From DASSLY01 sp035689185 (GTDB lineage: Bacteria; Actinomycetota; Actinomycetes; Actinomycetales; Dermatophilaceae), in NCBI GenBank assembly GCA_035689185.1, contig DASSLY010000096.1:62001-126000 (forward strand): 64,000 nucleotides of DNA, read 5' to 3'. Position 1 is the first letter of the stretch. Each line of letters starts with the position of its first letter. The position numbers and the translations under genes were made by a program. The notes under the pieces are model-generated. The model saw nothing but the letters and a program-made list of their open reading frames with translations. It ran no database searches and was not told the DNA's origin. Shown piece by piece: positions 9,394 to 19,087 of this stretch.

Positions 9394-10292
9394 TGAGCCG
9401 CGCCCGGATCACCGTCGACAGCACATGGGGGCGAGCACGCCTACTGGCCACGCTCGCCGCGGGGACCGTGGCGGCGCTGCTCTTCGCGGCGGGCCTGGGC
9501 CTGGCGCTGTTCTACGGACTGCGATCCACGGGACGGGACGCACCGACACACCTCGTGGCCACCACGGTCCAGGCCGCGGGAACCGGGCCAGCCCACCGCG
9601 ACCAGGTAGCGGCACGCCCGATGCTCCAGGCCAGCGCCGAGGACGCCCGCGGCAGCGTCCCGGCCGCCGTAGCGGGGCCGTTCATCCACGTCCCGCCGGC
9701 GACCGGCTCGGGACCGGCCCGGGTGCCCACCGGGTTCCCCCGCACCCCCGAGGGCGCGGTCGGTCAACTCGCCGCCATCGAGACGACGGTGCTTCAGGGC
9801 ATGTCCATTCCCCAGGCGAACCAGGTCTACCAAGCGTGGGCCCTGCCAGGCGGCGTCGGCGTGGCCGGCTGGGTTCTGACCAAGAACGTCCAGAACTTCC
9901 TCGCCGGCGCCGGTCAGGGCCAGACCAAAGACCCGGTGGTTGCGGTAACCGCGACGCCTGCCGCCGGTCAGGTCAAAGGCAGCGACGGGGCCGACTGGGT
10001 GCTGGCCTGCGTCCTGCTTGACGTGCGGGCCACCATCACCACGCAAGCCCGCATCGCCTACGGCTACTGCGAACGCATGCAGTGGCACGCGGGCTCTGGC
10101 GCCGGGGATGACGCCGCGACCAGCGGCGGCGGCCGGTGGATGCTGGCGCCCGGTGACGCCGCGGCACCCGCCCCCTCCACCTGGCCGGGCACCGACCTGG
10201 CGGTCAAGGCCGGGTGGCGCGACTGGGTCACCACCGACGCCACCGCCAACGGCAACACGGGCAACCCCGCCGCTGCCACCAGGGCTCGTTGA
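9393..10292 (+). CDS. Single-pass membrane protein of the transfer apparatus
   Basis: 299 residues. One N-terminal membrane helix (about 18-42) followed by a long extracytoplasmic domain with an alpha/beta-like conjugation fold (around 110-245) and a C-terminal tail rich in Gly, Pro and Thr. Topology is that of VirB8/TcpC-like proteins, and position between the VirB2-like and VirB6-like genes supports this, but no signature motif is visible. Start at 9393 overlaps the preceding stop. Confidence 0.5.
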   Translation: MSRARITVDSTWGRARLLATLAAGTVAALLFAAGLGLALFYGLRSTGRDAPTHLVATTVQAAGTGPAHRDQVAARPMLQASAEDARGSVPAAVAGPFIHVPPATGSGPARVPTGFPRTPEGAVGQLAAIETTVLQGMSIPQANQVYQAWALPGGVGVAGWVLTKNVQNFLAGAGQGQTKDPVVAVTATPAAGQVKGSDGADWVLACVLLDVRATITTQARIAYGYCERMQWHAGSGAGDDAATSGGGRWMLAPGDAAAPAPSTWPGTDLAVKAGWRDWVTTDATANGNTGNPAAATRAR

Positions 10293-10297
10293 CAACC

Positions 10298-11740
10298 GTG
10301 GACTTCCTCAACCCCTTCAGCTACCTCGGGTCGGCCGCCGGCAAGATCGTCGCCGACGGGTGGACCGCGGCCATGCTCGGCCTATGGAACGCCGGGCTTT
10401 GGCTGCTCAAGCTGGTCCTGACCATCGTCGACGCATTCACCACCCCCGACCTCAGCGGCGGCGGACCCGGTGCCGAGGTCTACCGGATCACGTTCTGGAT
10501 CGCAGGGGCCCTGATGGTGCTGCTGACCGTGATCCAACTCGGAGTCGCCGCCGTCCGCCGCGACGGAAGATCAATGGGCAGGGTGCTCGCCGGGACCGGC
10601 CAGTTCGTCATGGTGTGGGCCGGTTGGATCGCCTTCGCCGTCACCATCGTCGCCGCCTGCGGCGGGCTGACCCAGGCGCTGATGTCCACGCTGTTGCACA
10701 TCGACGGCTGGGCCCAGTTCGAGCCGCTGGGGACGCCGATCTCCACCCGCGACATCAGCGACGGCACCGTTGCCACCGTCCTGGGATTCATGGGCATTTT
10801 CATGGTGTTCGCCGCAATCGGCCACTTGCTGGTCATGCTCACCCGGGCCGGCGCCCTGATGGTGCTGGCAGCGACCGCACCCATCTCCGCCGGCGGACTG
10901 GTCAGCGACGCCGGACAGAGCTGGTTCTGGAAGAGCCTGCGCTGGTTCATCGCCGCCGCGTTTACCCCCGTGGTAATGATCCTGGTCCTCGGGATCGGCA
11001 TACAGATGACCTCCGGTGTAGCCACCGGGATGACCGACGACCTGCAGAAGGCCATCGGAACCGCCGTCCCCGGGGTCATCCTCATCTGCATCGGCTGCTT
11101 CAGCCCCCTGGCCCTGTTCAAGCTCCTCGCGTTCGTCGACCCCGGCACCAGCTCAGGGTCCGCGCTTCGGGCCGGTCTGGCCGCCCAGGGCGGCGTGACC
11201 GGGCTCCTGAGCGGGCAGAGCGGCCAAGGCGGCCACGGCAGCACCGGAGACCGAACGTCCGCCGCGGCGTCGACCACCGACCAGAACGGCCGCTCCCAGG
11301 GGGAGAGCGCCGGAGAGGACTCCACCAGCGCCCGTTTCAACTCCGCAGCCCGTGGGCTGATGAGCTCGCTGGGCGGGGCCCTGGGACAGGCCGCCGGCGC
11401 CGGCATGGGTGCCATGGAAAGCATCGGCTCCAGGGGCGCCGCGATCGGCGCCGACCTGACCAACCAGATGGGCGTGGGGCACAACAACTACGTCCCCGAC
11501 GTCACCTCGACGAGGCGATCCGGACGCGGCCAGGACGGCAGCACTCTGGCCGAGGACGCCAACCCCGAGATCAACGGGGCCCATGACCCCCCGCCCGAGG
11601 CTGCGCCCCCCGCCCCGGTTGCCACGCCCACCACCCCAGGAAGCGGCAGTGCACGTGGAGCCCCCGGTGGCGCCGGAGCCGGTGCCGCAGGCGGGGAGGC
11701 CGCCGGCGCTGCCGCTGTGGTGCCGATCGTCCCGGTGTGA
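10298..11740 (+). CDS. TrbL/VirB6-like polytopic membrane protein
   Basis: About 480 residues. Several membrane helices between roughly 25 and 290 (for example ALMVLLTVIQLGVAAV and FMGIFMVFAAIGHLLVML), then a glycine/serine/alanine-rich cytoplasmic or secreted tail of about 190 residues. This is the layout of TrbL/VirB6 channel proteins. Start is uncertain: GTG 10298 is chosen, but TTG 10289 overlaps the upstream stop as TTGA and lies closer to an aggg motif. Channel component of the mating machine by context. Confidence 0.65.
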   Translation: MDFLNPFSYLGSAAGKIVADGWTAAMLGLWNAGLWLLKLVLTIVDAFTTPDLSGGGPGAEVYRITFWIAGALMVLLTVIQLGVAAVRRDGRSMGRVLAGTGQFVMVWAGWIAFAVTIVAACGGLTQALMSTLLHIDGWAQFEPLGTPISTRDISDGTVATVLGFMGIFMVFAAIGHLLVMLTRAGALMVLAATAPISAGGLVSDAGQSWFWKSLRWFIAAAFTPVVMILVLGIGIQMTSGVATGMTDDLQKAIGTAVPGVILICIGCFSPLALFKLLAFVDPGTSSGSALRAGLAAQGGVTGLLSGQSGQGGHGSTGDRTSAAASTTDQNGRSQGESAGEDSTSARFNSAARGLMSSLGGALGQAAGAGMGAMESIGSRGAAIGADLTNQMGVGHNNYVPDVTSTRRSGRGQDGSTLAEDANPEINGAHDPPPEAAPPAPVATPTTPGSGSARGAPGGAGAGAAGGEAAGAAAVVPIVPV

Positions 11741-11769
11741 GAACTCGACTCAGAGCGGAGGAGGCCGTC

Positions 11770-13299
11770 ATGGCCGTCATCTATAGCGACTACAGCCGGG
11801 CCCGGATCGGGTGGTTCTTCGGGCTGTCCGGGTGGCAGCTGGGCGTCGTCGCGCTGTCCACCATGCCGATGTTCTGGTCCGTCCAGTCCGGCGCGTGGCT
11901 TTCCGCGGGGCTGTTCCTGGCATTGTGGGCGGTGGTCGTGCTGGTCACCGTCACGCCGGTCCGGGGCCGGTCCACGACCGGCTGGATCACCGCGTCGGTG
12001 TCGTTCGCCATCGGTGGACTGGCCGGTTGGACCCGCTTCCGCTCCAAAGCCTCCCGGGGACAGGCGGACTCGCTGGAGGAGGCCGACCTGCCCGGTGCGC
12101 TGCACGGCGTGCAGATCCACGACGGCCCACCGCACGGGCCCTCATTCTCCCGGATTGCGATCATCCAGAACCACACGAGCCGCACCTGGGCGGTGACGGC
12201 GTCGGTCGTGCACCCGGGTATCGGGTTACGCGAACCCGAGGAACGCGAGCGTCAGGGCAGGGGCTTGAGCGAGTTGCTGGACATCGCCTCGCAGACCGAG
12301 CTCGTCGACAACATCATGCTGCTGGTGCGGACCGTCCCCGAGGACGGCGCCGAACGCGACCAATGGCTGGCCCGGCACCGCCGGCCGGTCGGGGCAGGCG
12401 CGTGGCTCGGCGGGGTGCGTCAGATCAACGACGAGCTCCAGCACAGCCTCACCAAAGCCAGTGTGCGCACCGAATCCTTCGTCACCGTCGTCATCCCCGA
12501 AGCCCGCCTGGGCAAACAGGCCAAGGAGTCCGGGGGAGGCCTCGAGGGCCGCGCGCGAGTCATCTACGGCCTCCTCGGTGAGATCGACGCCCAGTTGCGC
12601 GGCGGCCTGGGGATGACCAGCGTGAAGTGGCTGACCAGCCCCGAACTGGCGCTGGCCGCCCGCACCGGGTTCGCCCCCGGGGACCGGGCCGGGATCATCG
12701 ACGCGCTCGGCGCCCGCCAGGCAAACCCCGACGCGAACCCACCGGTGAATGCCGACGTCCCCTGGGCGATGGCCGGACCCTCCGGGGCAGACCCGGCCGC
12801 ACGGCACTATAGCCACGACGCATGGAACAGCATCAGCTCCACGGTCAAGCTGCCGGTCAAGGGGGCGGCCATGGGGGCGCTGCTGCCGGTGCTCACCCCC
12901 ACCGAACCCGGAGAGCGTCGCAGCTTCCTGGTGTCCTACCCGATCCTGAGCCAGTCCGCCGCCGGCCGACAGAGCGCCACCAGCGAGTGGGCCGCCGACA
13001 TCGGTGAGGAGCTGCGTGTCAAGGCCAAGATGAAGCGGAACGCCAAGTCCCGCGACGAGGCCGACAAGGTCCGCCGCCTGGACACCAAGCTGGCCCGGGG
13101 CAACTCCCTGACCCGCCCGTATGCCGTGTGCACGGTGACCGTGCCCAAGACCGCCCGGGTTTCGGAGTTCGGCCGCCGCCTTGACGCGTCGATACGTCGG
13201 GCCGGGTTCGCTCCGCTTCGCCTGGACCTTGCTCAAGACGCCGCGTTCGCCGCGTCCACCATGCCGTTCGGGGTCAGCCTCACCCGGACGGCCGACTGA
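11770..13299 (+). CDS. SCO6880-type conjugation protein
   Basis: 509 residues; ATG at 11770 preceded by cggaggagg. Two membrane helices near 18-62 (PrgI-like hairpin) are followed by a long soluble region. I recognise it as the SCO6880-type family that regularly precedes the VirB4-like ATPase in actinobacterial transfer operons; it may correspond to the N-terminal half of VirB4 plus a VirB3/PrgI-like anchor. Together with the next gene it would reconstitute a full-length VirB4. The family name is from memory, not from a search. Confidence 0.7.
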   Translation: MAVIYSDYSRARIGWFFGLSGWQLGVVALSTMPMFWSVQSGAWLSAGLFLALWAVVVLVTVTPVRGRSTTGWITASVSFAIGGLAGWTRFRSKASRGQADSLEEADLPGALHGVQIHDGPPHGPSFSRIAIIQNHTSRTWAVTASVVHPGIGLREPEERERQGRGLSELLDIASQTELVDNIMLLVRTVPEDGAERDQWLARHRRPVGAGAWLGGVRQINDELQHSLTKASVRTESFVTVVIPEARLGKQAKESGGGLEGRARVIYGLLGEIDAQLRGGLGMTSVKWLTSPELALAARTGFAPGDRAGIIDALGARQANPDANPPVNADVPWAMAGPSGADPAARHYSHDAWNSISSTVKLPVKGAAMGALLPVLTPTEPGERRSFLVSYPILSQSAAGRQSATSEWAADIGEELRVKAKMKRNAKSRDEADKVRRLDTKLARGNSLTRPYAVCTVTVPKTARVSEFGRRLDASIRRAGFAPLRLDLAQDAAFAASTMPFGVSLTRTAD

Positions 13300-13303
13300 C
13301 ACC

Positions 13304-14845
13304 GTGGGCGCCCCGCGACGATCAACCGGTCACCGCGACGCGGGCCGCAGCGTTGCTCGGCTGTTGGCCGACTTCGGCCACGACCTGCCCCGCGTGCCGA
13401 CCCGACGGAAAGCCGCCAAGGAAGCGCGGTTGTTTCGGCACAGCCCTCGCCCGCTCATCGGGCAGGGCCCCCGCCAACCCGGGCGGGGTTGGTCACCAGC
13501 CTCCGCCCAGGTCTCGAGTTGGCGGATGACCTCCGACCAGGCCCCGGTGCTATGGCCGTTCATCTCGACCCCGGGGCTGCCGCCGACCGGGGCGCAGATC
13601 GGCATCGACATGCTTTCCGGCGGGGCGTTCTACGCCGACCCGCTGGGATGGGTGCTCGCCGACGAGGTACCCGTCACCAATCCCAACATCTTCAGCTTCG
13701 GCAAGCCGGGCCGGGGCAAATCCGCCACCACCAAGGCGTTCTGCCTGCGGATGACCGACTTCGGTTACCGAATCCTGGTGCTGGGCGACCCCAAGGACGA
13801 GTACGAGGGCCTGTGCCGGTTCTTCGGTGTCGAGCCGTTCGCGATCGGGCACGGGCTGCCCACCCGGATCAACCCGCTGGCCTTCGGCCCGCTCATGCAG
13901 GGCTGGGACCAGCTCGGCCCCCAGGAGGCGCAGGGCCGGGCCGCCGTGGTGTTCGGACGCTGGCTGACCTTGGTGCGAGGGCTGGTCGGCAGTCAGCGGA
14001 TCGGGGAGGCCCGCGTCCCGTTCGGACCCACCGACGAGGTCGTCGCCAAGGCGGCACTGCAATACCTCACCGGGTACGCCCATGGGCGTACCACGCTGCG
14101 CGAGACCACCATCCCGCGGCTGTGGCACCTGCTCGACAACCCCACCGCCGAGCTCGTCGCCGAGTGCCGGTACGCCAACGACCGGCACTTCCTGGACAAC
14201 ACCAGGTTGTTGCGCGACGCGCTGGGCCAGCTGGTCGGCGGCGCGTTGGCAGGCCTGTTCGACGACCACACCACCATCGACGTCGACTGGTCCTCACCGA
14301 TCCAGTCGCTGAGCCTGTCCCGGCTGGAGGCGCAGGGGGACGAAGCCGTCGGCATTGCCCTCACCTGCCTGAACTCCTGGGGGCGTGGGATGCGGGAGAT
14401 GGCCGCGCCCGGTGACCTGCGCGTGGTGGTCCGCGACGAATCGTGGAAGCAGCTGCGCCTGGGACCGGAGGCGGTCAAGTCCTTCGACGCCGACCTGCGG
14501 CTGTCCCGTCGGGACGGCGACGTGCAGTTCGCGGTCGCACACAAGCCCTCGGACCTTCTCTCGGCCGGTGACACCGGATCCCAGGCGGTGGCCATCGCCA
14601 AGGACCTGCTGCACCTGGCCGACGTGAAGATCCTGCACGGACAGGACCTGGGCGTTGCTCGCGAGCTGGAGCACATGCTCGGCCTCGGCCCCATGGCCCG
14701 TGACCTGGTCACCGGGTGGGCAATGCAGGGAAAGGGTCGGGCCCTGTGGTGTGTCGGCGAACAGCACTACAAGGTCCAGACCGTGCTTCACCCCACCGAG
14801 CGGGAGCTCACCTTCACCAATCAGGCCATCGCCGGCGCGGCCTGA
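13304..14845 (+). CDS. virB4: VirB4-like conjugation ATPase
   Basis: 513 residues from GTG 13304, five bases after the upstream stop. Walker A FGKPGRGKSATTKAF (about 130-144) and a RecA/FtsK-like core follow; a VVRDESWKQL segment (about 378-387) fits the Walker B position of VirB4-like proteins, with D-E in place of the hydrophobic-DE form. Shorter than classic VirB4 (about 800) because the N-terminal part seems to be supplied by the upstream gene. Energises substrate transfer and pilus biogenesis at the inner membrane. Confidence 0.82.
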   Translation: MGAPRRSTGHRDAGRSVARLLADFGHDLPRVPTRRKAAKEARLFRHSPRPLIGQGPRQPGRGWSPASAQVSSWRMTSDQAPVLWPFISTPGLPPTGAQIGIDMLSGGAFYADPLGWVLADEVPVTNPNIFSFGKPGRGKSATTKAFCLRMTDFGYRILVLGDPKDEYEGLCRFFGVEPFAIGHGLPTRINPLAFGPLMQGWDQLGPQEAQGRAAVVFGRWLTLVRGLVGSQRIGEARVPFGPTDEVVAKAALQYLTGYAHGRTTLRETTIPRLWHLLDNPTAELVAECRYANDRHFLDNTRLLRDALGQLVGGALAGLFDDHTTIDVDWSSPIQSLSLSRLEAQGDEAVGIALTCLNSWGRGMREMAAPGDLRVVVRDESWKQLRLGPEAVKSFDADLRLSRRDGDVQFAVAHKPSDLLSAGDTGSQAVAIAKDLLHLADVKILHGQDLGVARELEHMLGLGPMARDLVTGWAMQGKGRALWCVGEQHYKVQTVLHPTERELTFTNQAIAGAA

Positions 14846-14869
14846 CCGGCAAGGTGAGCTAGCCCCCTC

Positions 14870-16282
14870 ATGAAGAAGATCATCTTGTTCCTGGCGCCAA
14901 TGTTGGTGGTGCTGTTCGGCATACCGCTGGCGGTAGCCCTGGTCGTCATGACGGTCAGCGCCCCCGCGGCCAGCGAGGAGCTGCGCACGATCGCCTGCGG
15001 CGGACCGATTGCCGGCACCGAACGTTGGCAGCCGCCGCTGCAACAGGCCGCCTTCACGGTGTTCCAGCGCGGGTTCGGCAGGGAGTCCCATTCGAGCAGC
15101 CGGCAGCGGCGGATGCCCACCGGCCAGGACCTCGTCAAACCCAAGCCGTCAGGTGGAGGTCTTGTCGTCGCGATCGGCGCCGGCAAGCACCGGGGTTTCG
15201 ACATCTGGGTCGATAACGCCCCGATCGACTCGATCGCATGGTTGCACGCCCACGGGGTCTCATCCACCGGTCAGGTCGTCGCATTGTCGACGCCGAACCC
15301 GAACCCATTGACCCTGCCTGCTGGGGGAAACCCCATCGAGGAGGGCGGCGTCGGGTTTCCCCTGCCGCCACCGGGACAGCCCAGGCAAGCCTCGCTGCAC
15401 AACCCGCCCCTGCCAATCCCCGCCGCGATCAAGGGGTACTACGTCGCAGCCGCGGACCGATACGCGATCCCATGGGCGTTGTTGGCCGGGATCGGCATGG
15501 AGGAGACCGGACACGGCCGCACCACCGCCACCAGCGTGGCCGGAGCCCAGGGCCTCATGCAGTTCATGCCCGCGACCTGGGCGAGCATGGGCGTCGACGG
15601 CGACGGCGACGGACGCGCCGACATCACGAACGCCGCCGACAGCGCGATGTCGGCAGCGAACTACCTGACCAAGTCCGGGGTGACCAAAGGCCCCGAGGGT
15701 GTCCGTCGCGCGATCTTCGCCTACAACCACGCCGACTGGTACGTCAACGACGTGCTGTACTACGCCGCCGCCTACGGCGGCGGCATCGTCCTGGGCGGTG
15801 TCACCTACTGCCCACCCGGACAGGGGAACCCCAACCTCCCGCCGCTCACCAACCAACGGCTGCGAACCGTGCTGGAGTGGGCCATCAGCCACGTCGGCGA
15901 CCGGTACATCATGGGCGCCAACGGCCCCGATGCGTGGGACTGCTCCTCCTTCACCCAGGCCGCCTACCACCAGATCGGGATCAGCACACCCCGGACCGCG
16001 CAGGCGCAGCGTGACTGGCTGGCGGCCGGCAACGGGTTCCGGGTCGACCCGACCCAGGCCCGCCCGGCAGACCTGATCTTCTACGACTCCTACCTGGGCC
16101 CCAACACCATCGGCCACGTCGCCATGGTGCTGGACCCCGGCCAGCAATCGACCGTCGAAGCGATGAGCACCAGCCGAGGCGTCACCTACGGCAGCTACGC
16201 CGGCAAGGCTGTGACCGCCCACATCTTCGAGATTTGGCGGGTCGGGAACGTCGCCGATGCGCCAACCCGGACGACCGCGTGA
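14870..16282 (+). CDS. Bifunctional lytic transglycosylase / NlpC-P60 endopeptidase
   Basis: 470 residues with an N-terminal membrane anchor (about 5-30). A transglycosylase (SLT-like) domain spans about 185-305 with catalytic glutamate in GMEETGHG (about 210) and the AGAQGLMQFMPATW motif. A C-terminal NlpC/P60 domain (about 330-460) has the catalytic cysteine in DCSSF (about 356) and histidine in IGHVAMV (about 415). It opens peptidoglycan locally for the secretion channel, the VirB1-like role in Gram-positive elements. Between VirB4 and the coupling protein, as is common. Confidence 0.88.
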   Translation: MKKIILFLAPMLVVLFGIPLAVALVVMTVSAPAASEELRTIACGGPIAGTERWQPPLQQAAFTVFQRGFGRESHSSSRQRRMPTGQDLVKPKPSGGGLVVAIGAGKHRGFDIWVDNAPIDSIAWLHAHGVSSTGQVVALSTPNPNPLTLPAGGNPIEEGGVGFPLPPPGQPRQASLHNPPLPIPAAIKGYYVAAADRYAIPWALLAGIGMEETGHGRTTATSVAGAQGLMQFMPATWASMGVDGDGDGRADITNAADSAMSAANYLTKSGVTKGPEGVRRAIFAYNHADWYVNDVLYYAAAYGGGIVLGGVTYCPPGQGNPNLPPLTNQRLRTVLEWAISHVGDRYIMGANGPDAWDCSSFTQAAYHQIGISTPRTAQAQRDWLAAGNGFRVDPTQARPADLIFYDSYLGPNTIGHVAMVLDPGQQSTVEAMSTSRGVTYGSYAGKAVTAHIFEIWRVGNVADAPTRTTA

Positions 16283-16385
16283 TCGATGACGGGCGCAGCC
16301 TGGACACGCGCCAGGGCGAAACCCGCGTTGGGTTGACCACCAGGAGCAGGGTCCCGGCTTCGGGTGGTGAGAAGGGAGTGGGCGC

Positions 16386-16835
16386 ATGCAGCGATCACGG
16401 CGAACCAACCCCTACCCGGTTACCTGGGAAATTCCGCTGGCGGCCGCGGCCGCCGCCGTCCTCCTGCTCGTCCTGGGGGTCCACGCCGGGCGAGCGGGAG
16501 CCAACCTGATCGCCGGCGCCGGGCCGACCCTGCCGGCACGGGAAGCGCTGTTCACCAGCCTGGGCGGAGTCCTCAACGGGCATGCCGATGCGGGACTGAC
16601 CGGCGTGTCGGGGCGCGTGGCCGGGCCGGTAGCGGTCCAGGTCTGGGTCGCCGTCACCGAGGCACTGGTGCTCGCGCTGATCGTGCGGGCCGGGAAGATG
16701 AGCCTGGACCGGTGGGGGCCGAGACGGGTTCATGGGATGGCCACCCGGAACGAGGCCGAGCAACTGCTTGGCCGCAGCCGGCTGCGCCGCGCCGCTGCCC
16801 TGGTGCGACCCGACCTGTACGCCAAGCGACGGTGA
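16386..16835 (+). CDS. Membrane half of a split TraD/VirD4-like coupling protein
   Basis: 149 residues: two membrane helices (about 17-35 and 80-102) separated by a 40-residue outer loop, then a basic tail with ATRNEAEQLLGRSRLRRA and LVRPDLY. That tail closely resembles the juxtamembrane segment that precedes the ATPase domain in actinobacterial TraD-like proteins. The ATPase follows 10 bases downstream as a separate gene, so the two probably form one coupling protein. The ATG at 16386 is kept; GTG starts lie nearby. Confidence 0.6.
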   Translation: MQRSRRTNPYPVTWEIPLAAAAAAVLLLVLGVHAGRAGANLIAGAGPTLPAREALFTSLGGVLNGHADAGLTGVSGRVAGPVAVQVWVAVTEALVLALIVRAGKMSLDRWGPRRVHGMATRNEAEQLLGRSRLRRAAALVRPDLYAKRR

Positions 16836-16845
16836 GGTGGTGGCG

Positions 16846-18333
16846 ATGCGATCGTCACGTGGGTTCAAACCGGCCGAGGTGGGGTGGCGGCTAGGCCGTG
16901 GCCGTGAACCCCGTGGCGGTGACCTGTGGATCCCATGGGATCGCACCGCCGGGGTGATCGGGCCGCAGGGCTCGGGTAAGACCCTCGACCTGCTGATCCC
17001 CGCTCTGCTCGGGGCCCCCGGCGCTGCCCTGGTGACGCTGACCAAGACCGAGGACCTGCTGCTGAGCTTCATGGCACGCAGCCGCCCGGTGACCAGCCAC
17101 GACGGGCAGGATGACGGGCAGCCCAGGCCCTGCGTCGTGCTCGACCCCTTCGGTCTCGCTGTCGGCCTGCCCGAGCTGGTGTGGGACCCGATCCGGGGGT
17201 GCGTGGACCCGATGGTCGCCGAGCGGCGGGCCAAGGCGTTCACCGCCGGCACCGTCAAGGGCGCCGTCGCCGGTGGCCACGGCGACGACGCCGCCAGGTT
17301 CTATGCCGCCGAGGCGGCGAAGGTGATCCAGGCCTACTTCCACGCGGCTGCACTGACCGGTCGCACCCTGCAAGACGTGCTGCGGTGGGTAGCCAGCCCG
17401 CACAGTGCCACCGACCCCACCGAGATTCTGCGCGAGCACCCCCACGCGGCCCGGTTCTGGCACGGGCTGTTGCACGGCGCCCTGCACGGCGACGACCGTA
17501 CCGCCGGCAACACCATCACCACCGTGCAACAAGCGATGAGCCTGTTCTTCCAGGAGCCGATCCGGCGTCGCTGCGTGCCGGGGCCCGACCGGCCGGCCAC
17601 GGACATCGCCGACGTCATCCGCCGTCGCGGCACCATCTACCTGCTGGGACGAGAGGACCCGTACGCCAGCGCCTCCCCGCTGATGACCGCCGTCGCCGAG
17701 CACGTCCTGGACACCGCCCTCGCGCAAGCACAGCAGTCGCGGTGGGGTCGGCTCTGCCCGCCCATGTTGGCGTGCCTGGACGAACTGCCCTCGACCGCAC
17801 CGCTGCCGACGCTGCGCACCCGGATGGCGAACGAACGCGCCCTCGGGATCTCCTTCATCTGGGCAGCGCAGACCCGCCCCCAGCTGTCCGCAATCCTCGG
17901 GGACCAAGAGGCCCGCACACTGCTGGGGCTGACCAACAACCTCATCCTGTTCGGCGGCTCGAAGGACGTCGCGTTCAACCAGGAGATCTCCGACCTGCTG
18001 GGACCGGTCCGGGTCGCGCGAACCAGCTGGCAGACCGGCCAGATGGGCGGCCGGAACACCACCGGCGAGGACATCCCCATCTTGACCGGGGCCGAGGTCC
18101 GCCGGCTGCCGGAACGTCACGCCCTCGTCGTGTCCGAAAACGGGAAACCGTTGATCGCCCGGCTCACCCGCTGCATCGACGGCAGCGCCGGCAAGGCCCT
18201 GCTAGCCGAGCAAGAGCGGGCCCGGGCAAGAATCACCGCCACTCACGCCGCCGCCGCCACTCCCGATGCCCGCGCGGCCTCCGCGCTTGTCGAGGCTCGA
18301 AGTCGAGGGTTGTCCGACGACGCCGCGACCTGA
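16846..18333 (+). CDS. traD: TraD/VirD4-like type IV coupling ATPase (no membrane part)
   Basis: 495 residues. Walker A GPQGSGKT (about 38-45), Walker B-like MLACLDELPS (about 305-314) and a TraD-type core (WAAQTRPQL, LFGGSKD, QEISDLLG) identify a type IV coupling protein that would dock relaxase-DNA to the channel. It lacks its own membrane helices; the preceding gene supplies them. ATG 16846 is preferred (ggtgaggtgg upstream); GTGs at 16837 and 16840 are alternatives. The family is normally a single polypeptide with the helices at the N-terminus. Confidence 0.85.
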   Translation: MRSSRGFKPAEVGWRLGRGREPRGGDLWIPWDRTAGVIGPQGSGKTLDLLIPALLGAPGAALVTLTKTEDLLLSFMARSRPVTSHDGQDDGQPRPCVVLDPFGLAVGLPELVWDPIRGCVDPMVAERRAKAFTAGTVKGAVAGGHGDDAARFYAAEAAKVIQAYFHAAALTGRTLQDVLRWVASPHSATDPTEILREHPHAARFWHGLLHGALHGDDRTAGNTITTVQQAMSLFFQEPIRRRCVPGPDRPATDIADVIRRRGTIYLLGREDPYASASPLMTAVAEHVLDTALAQAQQSRWGRLCPPMLACLDELPSTAPLPTLRTRMANERALGISFIWAAQTRPQLSAILGDQEARTLLGLTNNLILFGGSKDVAFNQEISDLLGPVRVARTSWQTGQMGGRNTTGEDIPILTGAEVRRLPERHALVVSENGKPLIARLTRCIDGSAGKALLAEQERARARITATHAAAATPDARAASALVEARSRGLSDDAAT

Positions 18334-18344
18334 CGGAGGTGAGC

Positions 18345-19013
18345 GTGGACCCCAACACCACGGATCGACGCGGACCGGACCAAGCGATGGTCAACCAGTT
18401 CCCGATGCCAGGTCGGCGGCTGGAGCAGGCATACCGAGAGCTGGCGATAGTCCTGGACGGCACGGATGAACAGAAGCAGGCGCTGGGAGACCCGTGGCTG
18501 CTGCCACGACCTTGGGACCCCGACACACTGACCCATGCCCCGCTGCGGCGCGAGCTCTGGGACTGGCTCGAAGCCTTCACCATTTGGCTGAACGTCGACT
18601 ACGTGTGGGACGTGTCCGGGATGATCCCCGCCTGCTGGCCCGACCACCCACACCTGGTACGTGAGCTTGCCGTTCTCGCCGATCAGCGTCGACGGGCCGC
18701 GCGAGAGTTCAGCAGCGACACCATTGAGGAGTGGCACCGGTATGCCCTGCCTGCGTTCCTGGAGCGGATGCGCGCCAGGATCAAGGACCGCTGCGACGAC
18801 GGGCACCAGCAGTGGCCGGCCAAGGGCCGCCACAATCGCCACACCGGACCGGCCGCTCGACAAGAGCGTCAGCGAACCTTCACCCAAGACGCCGCCGCGG
18901 TGGGCCACCGCACAGAGCCCCCAGGGCCGGCGCGGCCCGCTCTCAGGCTGCACGTCGTCGACGGGGTTCTGGTCGACTCCGCAACTGGTGAGGTCCTCAA
19001 CTCACCGGGCTAG
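18345..19013 (+). CDS. Hypothetical transfer-operon protein, DUF4913-like segment
   Basis: 222 residues from GTG 18345, with ggaggtg five bases upstream; the in-frame GTG 18339 overlaps that site and is less likely. A tryptophan-rich helical stretch (about 65-145: LWDWLEAFTIWLNVDYVWDV, CWPDHPHLVRELAVLADQR, EEWHRYALPAFLERM) recalls DUF4913-type actinobacterial proteins; the tail is basic and disordered. Follows the coupling protein by 11 bases. Function unknown; a soluble partner of the coupling protein is possible. Confidence 0.55.
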   Translation: MDPNTTDRRGPDQAMVNQFPMPGRRLEQAYRELAIVLDGTDEQKQALGDPWLLPRPWDPDTLTHAPLRRELWDWLEAFTIWLNVDYVWDVSGMIPACWPDHPHLVRELAVLADQRRRAAREFSSDTIEEWHRYALPAFLERMRARIKDRCDDGHQQWPAKGRHNRHTGPAARQERQRTFTQDAAAVGHRTEPPGPARPALRLHVVDGVLVDSATGEVLNSPG

Positions 19014-19087
19014 CTCTGTTCCGCCGAGGGTGAGACCCACCGGCGTGCTGCGGCAGCCCCCTTGGTGTACCAGAGCAGAATCGGTGC

